Shown here: positions 1 through 5,680 of the stretch, piece after piece
Numbering within the stretch: position 1 is the stretch's first letter
How the letters are laid out: every line of letters begins with the position of its first letter
Source of the DNA: Alphaproteobacteria bacterium
GTDB lineage: Bacteria; Pseudomonadota; Alphaproteobacteria; ATCC43930; CGMCC-115725
Direction: 5' to 3'
NCBI GenBank assembly: GCA_005884825.1
Contig: VAZT01000708.1
Span: 1-5,680 of the forward strand
Length of the DNA: 5,680 nt
Notes under the pieces: model-generated
What the model was told of the DNA's origin: nothing
What the model saw: only the letters and a program-made list of their open reading frames with translations
Databases searched by the model: none
Position numbers and translations under genes: made by a program

Positions 1-449
1 CCCGCATCCTGCTGATCGACGTCGGCGACTCGACCGCGCCGATCGCCGAGGTCAGCGCCGCGCGCGCGGTCGGCGGCGCCGATTTGAAGCTCGTCGTGCT
101 TGGCACCGTCAACGATGTCTCTTTGTTCCGGGATCTGCTCTCCGCCGGCGCCAGCGACTATCTGGTCAAGCCCTCGACCCGGGAGGCATTGACCGCGGTG
201 TTGGAAAAGACCTCGGTAGGAACGACCCCCGATGGGTTGGGGCAGGTAATCGTGTTCATCGGCAGCCGGGGCGGGGTCGGCGCGACGACCGCGGCCGTTT
301 CCTGCGCCTGGCTGATGGCCACCGAGCAGCGTGAGCGGGTCGCGCTCGTCGATCTCGACCTGCATTTCGGGACCGTCGCTTTGAAGCTGGACCTCGACCC
401 GGGCAGCGGGTTGTGCGAGGCCCTGGAACAGCCCTCGCGCATCGACAGC

Positions 450-471
450 CTGTTGCAAATTCGTCCGGGTC
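450..471 (+). other. Deletion/frameshift junction inside cpaE
   Basis: Before this point family similarity lies in the frame of base 3 (ends ...SRIDSL). After it, similarity lies in the frame of base 469 (KFVRVIVDLPRG). The usual segment between them, which carries the 'R-AMVRE...L-VL-AEE' type region and a helix leading to the Walker B-like strand, is absent. The loss is therefore about 120-130 nt and not a multiple of three. The junction contains the 6-nt palindrome ttgcaa (453-458) but no clear long repeat. Confidence 0.5.
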
Positions 472-884
472 ATCGTCGACCTGCCGCGCGGCGTCAGCCC
501 GATGCACCGCGTCGTGCTGGCCGCGGCGAGCCAGGTGGTCGTGTTCTGCGAGCACAGCCTTGCCGGTTTGCGCGACACGATCCGGCTCCAGACCCTGGTG
601 CGCGAGCAGGCGCCCCAGGCCCGTCTGCGGCTCGTAGAGGCAGGCGCCACCGGCGAACGCGCGCCAATCGGCAGGAGCGAGTTCGAGAAAGGGATCGGCA
701 AGTCGCTCGACGCGCGCCTTTCCTATGACCCCAAACCGGCCAGTGCCGCATCGAATTCCGGCCAGCCTCTGCCGGCCGCAGCGCCGCGCAGCGCGATCGT
801 GCGCGAACTGCGGCAGCTGACTGGCCTCCTGGTCGGTTCTGCGCCGGTCGCTGCCAAAAGCCGAGTCTTTGCCCTTCCGTCGCT

Positions 885-891
885 ATGGTAG
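885..891 (+). promoter_or_regulatory. cpaE stop / cpaF start overlap (atggtag)
   Basis: The cpaF ATG (885-887) lies inside the end of cpaE, whose TAG stop is at 889-891, a 7-nt overlap. No convincing Shine-Dalgarno sequence precedes the ATG (the upstream bases are cttccgtcgct), so cpaF was probably translated by coupling to cpaE. With cpaE broken, ribosomes starting at the cpaE start would terminate at 728 in the wrong frame, about 155 nt short of the cpaF start, which should weaken that coupling. Confidence 0.5.
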
Positions 892-2759
892 CATTCTTCA
901 AACGCCCCGCGGCCGAAGATGGGCTCGATGCGCGCATCGCCGTGCTGTCGCGGCGCGCGCAGCCGGTTGCGGATGCTCCCGATCCGGCACCGGAGCCCGT
1001 CCCGCCGGCTGCCCCGGACGATAAGCACGCGACCGCGCCGGAGATCGCTCGCACGGCAGCGCCGAACATGGCCCCTGTGTCGCTGCTGCACACCGGCGAG
1101 GCGGCAGCTCCCAAGCCGGCGCCGACTGCAGTCTTGCCGCCGGCTCTATCTGACGAGGATCGCTTTCTTCTGGCGCGCGAGGAGCTGCTCGCCCGGCTGA
1201 CCGCGGAACTGAGTCCGGAGCGCATCAGCATTCTGAGCCGTGGCGAACTCGCCAAGGTCGTCGATGCCGCGATCCAGGCCCACTTCGTGCGCAAGGGGGT
1301 CGAGGCGGACCCGATTGTCCGCCGCAACCTGATCACCGCGTTGATCAAGGGTCTTCTCGAACCCGACAAGACCCACGCCGGCGCCGACGATGGGAGCTCG
1401 CGGCGGTCCAACCAGTCGGCGGTCGAGGCGGCAAAGGCGCAGATCCAGCCGCTCGTCCTCGAACATATGGATGTCGCCGCCGCGGCGGAAATGCCGCGCG
1501 CCGTCTTCGAGGCCCAGCTGACCGGGTGGGTCAAGGACCTGCTGACCGAAACCAAGATCCAGCTGAACTTCCTCGAGCAGCACGCGCTCGTCGAGTCGCT
1601 GATCGCCGATATGCTCGGGCTCGGCCCCCTCGAACCGCTGATCGAGGACGAGACCGTGACCGACATCATGGTCAACGGTGCGCGGCAGGTCTATGTCGAG
1701 CGGCGCGGCAAGCTCGAACTGACCGGCGTCCGCTTTCGCGACGACGATCACGTCATGAACGTGGCGACCAGGATCGTGACGCGGGTCGGCCGCCGCATCG
1801 ATGAAGCGACGCCGCTCGTCGATGCCCGCCTGCTGGACGGCAGCCGGGTCAACATCATCGCGCCGCCACTGGCGATCGACGGGCCAGCGATCTCGATCCG
1901 CAAATTTTCGAAAAAAACGATTACCCTCGACACGATGGCGCAACAGGCGAACATCTCGCCGGAGATGGCGACCGTGCTCAAGATCGCCGCGCGCTGCCGC
2001 CTCAACATCCTTATTTCCGGCGGCACCGGTTCGGGCAAGACGACGTTGTTGAATGCATTGTCGCGGCTGATCGATCCGGCCGAGCGGACCGTGACGATCG
2101 AGGACGCGGCCGAATTGCAGCTGCAGCAGCCGCATGTTGTGCGGCTGGAGACGCGGCCGCCGAACCTCGAGGGCAGCGGCGAAATCACAATGCGCGATCT
2201 GCTGCGCAACGCCCTGCGAATGCGCCCCGACCGCATCATCCTGGGCGAGATCCGCGGCGCCGAAGCGCTCGACGTGCTGCAGGCGATGAACACCGGCCAC
2301 GATGGGTCGATGAGCACGATCCACGCAAATACGCCGCGCGAAGCGCTGACCCGGCTCGAAAACATGGTCGGCATGACCGGGATCAACCTGCCGTCGCGCG
2401 CCGTGCGCACGCAGATCGCCGCCGCGGTTCACCTGATCGCCCAAGTCAACCGGATGCGCGACGGCATTCGCCGCGTCACGCACATCATCGAAGTCGTCGG
2501 CATGGAGGGCGATATCATCACGACCCAGGAGCTGTTCACCTTTCAGTTCCAATGCCGGGTTCGTCAGCGTCCACGCTCCCGATGGAGTTTCGGGGTGGAT
2601 CCGGGTGTAGTCGCCGGGAGGGGGAGCATGCATCGATGTGCAAGGTTTTGGGCGTGCTATTGGGCTGGTCATGACTGCGGCATCCGCCGCGGCGCAGTCG
2701 CCGACAGCGGATCCGGCGCTGATCGAGGACCTCGTCGCCGTCAATCGCATCCTTTATGA
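885..2759 (+). CDS. cpaF: CpaF/TadA secretion ATPase with an aberrant C-terminus
   Basis: This is the cytoplasmic hexameric ATPase (type II/IV secretion GspE/PilT superfamily) that powers Tad pilus assembly. The 624-aa frame starts with a Pro/Ala-rich, probably disordered tail (residues about 25-88), then an N-terminal helical domain and the family strand GPLEPLIEDETVTDIMVNG. Walker A is GGTGSGKTT (379-387), with K385. Walker B is RIILGE (450-455), with E455. The His box HDGSMSTIHAN is at 472-482. Similarity continues through VVGMEGDIITTQELFTF to about Q556 (base 2552). Native CpaF proteins then have roughly 35-40 more residues resembling GE...G.F...G..P.F...A...G. Here 68 Cys/Arg/Trp-rich residues follow instead and run through the start region of the next gene, so the true 3' end is missing. 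The core looks catalytically intact, but whether the protein folds or assembles is uncertain. tadB/tadC, usually the next genes, are not present. Confidence 0.5.
   Translation: MVAFFKRPAAEDGLDARIAVLSRRAQPVADAPDPAPEPVPPAAPDDKHATAPEIARTAAPNMAPVSLLHTGEAAAPKPAPTAVLPPALSDEDRFLLAREELLARLTAELSPERISILSRGELAKVVDAAIQAHFVRKGVEADPIVRRNLITALIKGLLEPDKTHAGADDGSSRRSNQSAVEAAKAQIQPLVLEHMDVAAAAEMPRAVFEAQLTGWVKDLLTETKIQLNFLEQHALVESLIADMLGLGPLEPLIEDETVTDIMVNGARQVYVERRGKLELTGVRFRDDDHVMNVATRIVTRVGRRIDEATPLVDARLLDGSRVNIIAPPLAIDGPAISIRKFSKKTITLDTMAQQANISPEMATVLKIAARCRLNILISGGTGSGKTTLLNALSRLIDPAERTVTIEDAAELQLQQPHVVRLETRPPNLEGSGEITMRDLLRNALRMRPDRIILGEIRGAEALDVLQAMNTGHDGSMSTIHANTPREALTRLENMVGMTGINLPSRAVRTQIAAAVHLIAQVNRMRDGIRRVTHIIEVVGMEGDIITTQELFTFQFQCRVRQRPRSRWSFGVDPGVVAGRGSMHRCARFWACYWAGHDCGIRRGAVADSGSGADRGPRRRQSHPL
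2553..2637 (+). other. Junction zone between the cpaF remnant and the aldolase gene
   Basis: CpaF similarity ends at about 2552. From here to the aldolase start the cpaF frame gives a composition unlike CpaF. In the +1 frame, the one later used by the aldolase, the bases read NAGFVSVHAPDGVSGWIRV and stop at 2608-2610. That vaguely resembles the end of a bacterial SH3 domain, so it may be the tail of a gene that once lay upstream of the aldolase. No clear -35/-10 promoter, inverted repeat or terminator was seen. Confidence 0.5.
2616..2626 (+). promoter_or_regulatory. Strong Shine-Dalgarno sequence before the aldolase
   Basis: The purine tract gggagggggag is the best ribosome binding site in the window. 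Its ideal spacing (about 6 nt from ggagg) points to ATG 2628, which is in the cpaF frame and not the aldolase frame. The in-frame candidates lie 11 nt (GTG 2638) and 44 nt (ATG 2671) from the end of the tract. GTG 2638 is the best usable start, although the spacing is long. Confidence 0.5.
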
Positions 2760-3420
2760 TCAGGGCGTCGTCGACGGTTTCGGCCATGTCAGCGTGCGTC
2801 ACGACAAAAACCCCGAGCATTTCCTCTTGGCGCGCAGCATGGCGCCTGGCCTGGTTACCGCCGCCGACATCATGGAATTCGACCGCGACGGCAATGCGAT
2901 CGAGCCGAACGGCCGCGCTCTCTATCTCGAACGATTTATCCACAGCGAGATCTACAAGGCCCATCCCGAGGTCAAGGCGGTCGTGCACAGCCACTCGCCG
3001 GCGGTCATCCCGTTCGGGGTGACCAGCGTCAAGCTTCGGCCGGTTTTTCATTTGAGCTCGTTCCTGGCAGGCGGGGCGCCGGTGTTCGAGATTCGTGAGG
3101 CGGGCGGCTCCGCTACCGATATGCTGATCCGCACGCCCGAGCTCGGCGCGGCGCTGGCGCGCACACTCGGGAGCGCGCCGGTCGCACTAATGCGTGGCCA
3201 TGGCGATGTCGTCGTCGCCCCGTCTCTCCGGGAAGCGGTCTTTCGCGCGGTTTATACCGAGGTCAATGCCCGGCTCGAAGCCGAGGCGCTGCAGCTCGGC
3301 CAGGGCCAAGTTGTTTTTCTGAACGACGAGGAAGCGGCCAAGGCGACCGCGACCAACGCCGGCGTCCTGGTGCGCGCGTGGGATTTGTGGAAGGCGAGAG
3401 CGCTCGCTTCGGCCCACTGA
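2638..3420 (+). CDS. Class II aldolase/adducin-family protein, probably exported
   Basis: Members of this family are zinc-dependent aldolases, epimerases or decarboxylases acting on sugar phosphates or small hydroxy acids. The substrate here is not predictable. With a GTG start the protein is 260 aa. The metal-site pattern is present: His117 and His119 in AVVHSHSP, and His188 in LMRGHG. The acid residue of the family pattern E-x-x-x-H is E98 in LERFIH. GFGHVSVRH (48-55) matches the N-terminal fold motif. The first 19 residues (an Arg at 6, then AIGLVMTAASAAA) resemble a Sec signal peptide with likely cleavage at AAA-QS, which would put the enzyme in the periplasm. ATG 2671 would give a 249-aa protein without most of the signal. 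An in-frame stop at 2608-2610 rules out an earlier start. The gene is intact, lies downstream of a cpaF remnant it has no functional link to, and converges on a molybdenum hydroxylase gene. The family call is firm; export and the start codon are less certain. Confidence 0.5.
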   Translation: MQGFGRAIGLVMTAASAAAQSPTADPALIEDLVAVNRILYDQGVVDGFGHVSVRHDKNPEHFLLARSMAPGLVTAADIMEFDRDGNAIEPNGRALYLERFIHSEIYKAHPEVKAVVHSHSPAVIPFGVTSVKLRPVFHLSSFLAGGAPVFEIREAGGSATDMLIRTPELGAALARTLGSAPVALMRGHGDVVVAPSLREAVFRAVYTEVNARLEAEALQLGQGQVVFLNDEEAAKATATNAGVLVRAWDLWKARALASAH

Positions 3421-3421
3421 T

Positions 3422-5609
3422 TTATAACGCCCCGCATGCGCAGATCGCGCGCCAGACCCGCTCAGGGGTGGCCGGCATGTCAATGTGATCGATGCCGAGC
3501 GGGGCGAGGGCGTCGACGACCGCGTTGATGATCGTCTGCGGCGCCGCAATGCAGCCGGCCTGGCCGGAACCCTTGACGCCGAGCGGGTTGGCTGAAGTCG
3601 GCAATTCCGCGAGCGTGATGTCGAAGCGCGGCCGCGGTCAGCAGCGGATTGATCAGCCGCCCATAATCGTCGACGGCGGTATAGCGCTCGAGGGTCACGA
3701 CACCGGTCTCGGGGTCGATTTCGACCTCGGCGATGTGGCAGCCGTTCGGAAAGGTGAACACGTCCAACATATTGTAGGCGGAGCTGTCGAGACTGGGAGC
3801 CATGCCCTCCGGGAGGTTGGCCGGGTCGGCCGCAGCGCGGGCGACGGCGGGAAGATCGATCTCGCGCTCTGTCCCCGGCACGGTGAACCGGCCTTCCGTG
3901 AAGACAATCTGGGCACTGTCGGCTTGCAGCAGATGAGCCGCAACTTTCCGGCCGTTCTCGATGACCATCTCCGCCGCCTTGACCAATGCCGTCCCGCCCT
4001 GATGCATCGAGCGCGCGCCGCCATGCCCGGCGCCGCGCTGCACGAGCCGCGTATCGGCCTGGACGAGGCGAAACACGTCAATGGGCAGGCCGAGCAACGC
4101 CGCGGCAATCTGCGGGTAGCTCGTCTCGTGCCCCTGGCCGTTCGACTGGGTCCCGAGGATCAGCGAAACCCGGCCATCTGGGTCGAAGCGGATTTCGGCG
4201 GCTTCGTTCGGCGTGCCGCGCGCCGTTTCGAGAAAGCAGCCGACCCCGAGCCCACGCAGCCGGCCTCGCTTTGCGGCTTCGGCCCGGCGCGCCATGAAAC
4301 CAGTGTCGCGGGCGCGCGCCAGCGCGTAATCGAGATTGGCCGCAAAGCGGCCGCAATCGATTGTCATGCCTAGCGCGCTGCGATAGGGGAATTCGGCGAT
4401 CATATTGCGCCGGCGCAAGCCCACGGGGTCCCAGCCGTTCCGGCGCGCGGCGATGTCGATCAGCCGCTCGATCAAGTAATTCGCCTCGGGCTTCCCCGCG
4501 CCGCGATAGGCGTCGATCGGCACCGTGTTGGTGAAGACGCCGCGCACATCCATGAAGACGGCCGGGATCGCATAGACGCCGCCCATTGCCGTCGCCGGCG
4601 AATTGGTCGAGGTGCCGGGCCCGTTCGACGACAGATAAGCGCCGAGGTTGGCCACGGTCGACACATCGAGCGCGAGAAAGCGCCCGTCCTCATCGAGCGC
4701 CAGCCGGACCTTCGTATGGTTGTCGCGGCCTTGCGTCCCGCTGACGAATTCCTCGCTCCGCTCGGCGACCCACTTGACCGGCCGCCCGAGCCGCCGCGCC
4801 GCCCACAACACCAGCACCCATTCGGGATAAAGAAAATTCTTCATCCCGAACCCGCCGCCGACATCGGGTGCGGCCAGCTGGATGCGTTCGAGAGGCAGCC
4901 GGAACACCGCCTCGGCGAGCTGATTGCGGATGCTGTGGACGCCTTGGCCGGTCAGCAGCAGGTCGAGGCGGCCGGCGGCCGCGTCATAATTGCCGATCGC
5001 CGCCCGCGGCTCGATCGGCGTCGGCACGACGCGATTGTTGACGAGCTCGATCTCGGCGATGTGGGCCGCACCGGCAAAAGCCGCTCGGGTGGCATCACGG
5101 TCTCCCCTCTGAAACCGGAAACAGAGATTTCCCGGCGCGTCGTCCCAGATCGTCGCCGCGTCGGGCAGCAACGCCGCCGCAGCATCGACGACCGCATCGA
5201 GCGGCCGGTATTCGACCGCGATCCGCTCGGCCGCGTCACGCGCCTGATCGCGGGCTTCCGCGACGACTAGCGCCACCGGGTCGCCGACATGGCGCACCCG
5301 CCCGCGCGCCAGTGCATAGCGCGGCGGCACAATCATCGGATCGACCGTGCCGACCTGCGCGATGCAGGGAAGCGGACCGATACCGTCCGCCCGCAGATCG
5401 GTCTCGGTAAAGACCCCGAGCACCCCACTGTCGTCCCGCGCCGCCGCGGTGTCGATCCGCTCGATCGCCGCATGCGCAAGGGGCGAGCGCAGCACATGAG
5501 CATGAACCTGCCCGGGTAGCGCGAGATCCTCGACGTAGCGGCCAGCCCCGGTCAGAAACCGAAAATCCTCAAAGCGGCGGACCGAGCGCCCGCGACCTTC
5601 GGTCTTCAT
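3422..5609 (-). pseudogene. CoxL-like (xanthine dehydrogenase family) molybdopterin-binding large subunit, deleted and frameshifted near its 3' end
   Basis: These large subunits carry the molybdenum cofactor and hydroxylate substrates in a complex with FAD and 2Fe-2S subunits. From ATG 5609 the frame reads SVRRFEDFRFLTGAGRYVED (9-28), GGGFGMK (251-257), the active-site loop AYRGAGK (367-373) and QSNGQGHET (488-496), continuing to GRLINPLL at 650-657. AYRGAGK is the form II (non-CO) type, so the substrate is unknown and true CO dehydrogenase is unlikely. After about base 3638 the frame turns to nonsense and ends at 3480. The real C-terminus resumes one frame over: FDITLAELPTSANPLGVKG, then SGQAGCIAAPQT, then DMPATPERVWRAICACGAL, with a TAA at 3424-3422. 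About 45 residues of the usual 'EGQ-HGG-AQGIG...GS--DY--P' segment are missing between the two parts. The position normally held by the catalytic Glu (GxGEAG) is Gln. Partner subunits are not in the window. An assembly error is the main alternative to a real pseudogene. Confidence 0.5.
3624..3638 (-). other. Deletion/frameshift junction inside the CoxL-like gene, at a GC palindrome
   Basis: On the minus strand, similarity in the main frame ends at NPLL (about 3639) and resumes one frame over at FDITLAEL (from 3625). The bases between include cgcggccgcg (3627-3636), a perfect 10-bp palindrome. Such a GC-rich palindrome could promote real deletion or loss of reads and consensus bases. The estimated loss relative to family members is 130-145 nt and not a multiple of three. 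Confidence 0.5.
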
Positions 5610-5680
5610 CTGAGCCTCTTTCGCTACGGCGGCGGCCGGAGAAGGGCGCGTCGACCCGTTCTCGCCAATACTACGACGGC
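5610..5680 (-). other. Upstream region of the CoxL-like gene; possible tail of a preceding minus-strand gene
   Basis: On the minus strand one frame reads AVVVLARTGRRALLRPPP and stops at 5626-5624, 14 nt before the CoxL-like ATG. This could be the last codons of an operon partner, but 18 codons are too few to judge. The frame in phase with the ATG stays open to the window edge without an ATG, GTG or TTG codon. No promoter motif stands out. Confidence 0.5.
5615..5622 (-). promoter_or_regulatory. Shine-Dalgarno sequence for the CoxL-like gene
   Basis: On the minus strand gaaagagg lies 5 nt before ATG 5609-5607. This good spacing supports the chosen start, as does the family-like N-terminus (SVRRFEDFRFLTG) close behind it. 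Confidence 0.5.

Larger units (their letters stand above)
1..891 (+). pseudogene. cpaE: CpaE/TadZ-like Tad pilus assembly ATPase, 5'-partial, internally deleted and frameshifted
   Basis: CpaE/TadZ proteins are MinD/ParA-like and help localise and assemble the Tad (Flp) pilus at the inner membrane. The gene enters from the left edge, reading from base 3 (RILLIDVGD...). A receiver-like N-terminal domain is visible (TVNDVSLFRDLLSAGASDYL at about 108-167), then a degenerate Walker A, GSRGGVGATT at 261-290, and DLDLHFG at about 352-372. This frame is good up to PSRIDSL at about 432-452. The family sequence then resumes in another frame (VIVDLPRGVSPMHRVVLAA from 469) and runs to a stop at 889-891 with a family-like C-terminus (FEKGIGKSLDARLSYDPK, then an Ala-rich helix, then FALPSLW). 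From memory of the family, about 40 residues are missing between the two parts, so this is a deletion plus frameshift. The first frame runs on as Arg/Pro/Ala-rich nonsense to 728. The TTG at 84 is not the true start. A sequencing or assembly error is the main alternative to a real pseudogene. Confidence 0.5.

Noticed and set aside
450..471. Programmed ribosomal frameshift in cpaE
   Set aside because: A frameshift would not restore the missing 40 or so residues, and no classic slippery heptamer with a downstream structure is evident.
494..1675. Long minus-strand open frame (393 aa) opposite cpaE/cpaF
   Set aside because: It is Ser/Arg/Ala-rich, matches no family I recognise, and lies opposite clearly coding plus-strand sequence; a typical high-GC antisense shadow.
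1146..2750. Minus-strand open frame of 534 aa opposite cpaF
   Set aside because: Rich in His, Arg and Asp with no recognisable domain, and fully explained by codon bias of the plus-strand cpaF.
2553..2759. The 68-residue CpaF tail as a new C-terminal domain
   Set aside because: It is Cys/Arg/Trp-rich, runs through the SD and start of the aldolase gene, and has no repeat or domain pattern; read-through after a breakpoint is simpler.
3415..3480. A bidirectional terminator between the convergent genes
   Set aside because: I looked for an inverted repeat followed by a T-run on either strand and saw none.
3492..4373. Plus-strand open frames opposite the CoxL-like gene (also 4716-5270)
   Set aside because: The opposite strand carries clear molybdopterin-subunit motifs across these regions; these frames have shadow composition and no family features.

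Overview
The window is high-GC DNA with the codon habits of an alphaproteobacterium. The protein families agree with this: a Tad/Cpa pilus locus of the CpaE-CpaF type and a carbon-monoxide-dehydrogenase-like molybdenum hydroxylase. The exact genus cannot be read from the sequence. No tRNA, rRNA, CRISPR array, insertion sequence or long repeat was seen.

Layout. Positions 1-891 (+) hold a CpaE/TadZ-like gene that enters from the left edge and is broken: about 40 codons are missing near 450-470 and the frame changes there. Positions 885-2759 (+) hold cpaF, the secretion ATPase of the Tad pilus, which overlaps cpaE by 7 nt. Its catalytic core is complete, but the normal C-terminal end is lost after about codon 556 and replaced by unrelated read-through sequence. 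Positions 2553-2637 are a junction zone leading into an unrelated locus. Positions 2638-3420 (+) hold an intact class II aldolase/adducin-family gene, probably with a Sec signal peptide. Positions 3422-5609 (-) hold a CoxL/xanthine-dehydrogenase-type molybdopterin subunit that converges on the aldolase with 1 nt between the stop codons. It too is broken, lacking roughly 45 codons and shifting frame near 3624-3638. Positions 5610-5680 hold its ribosome binding site and possibly the last codons of an upstream minus-strand gene.

How the parts relate. CpaE (localisation/assembly factor) and CpaF (hexameric ATPase) normally work together in Tad pilus assembly, followed by tadB/tadC membrane platform genes. 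Here tadB/tadC do not follow; metabolic genes appear instead. Two genes carry internal losses of similar size (about 120-145 nt, estimated from remembered family lengths), each with a frame change, and a third has lost its natural end. Either this is a decaying, rearranged accessory region or the sequence record has dropped short segments. I see no evidence for a wholly new system. The most interesting points are the repeated short deletions, the cpaF junction, the probably exported aldolase, and a Glu-to-Gln change at the expected catalytic residue of the molybdenum hydroxylase.
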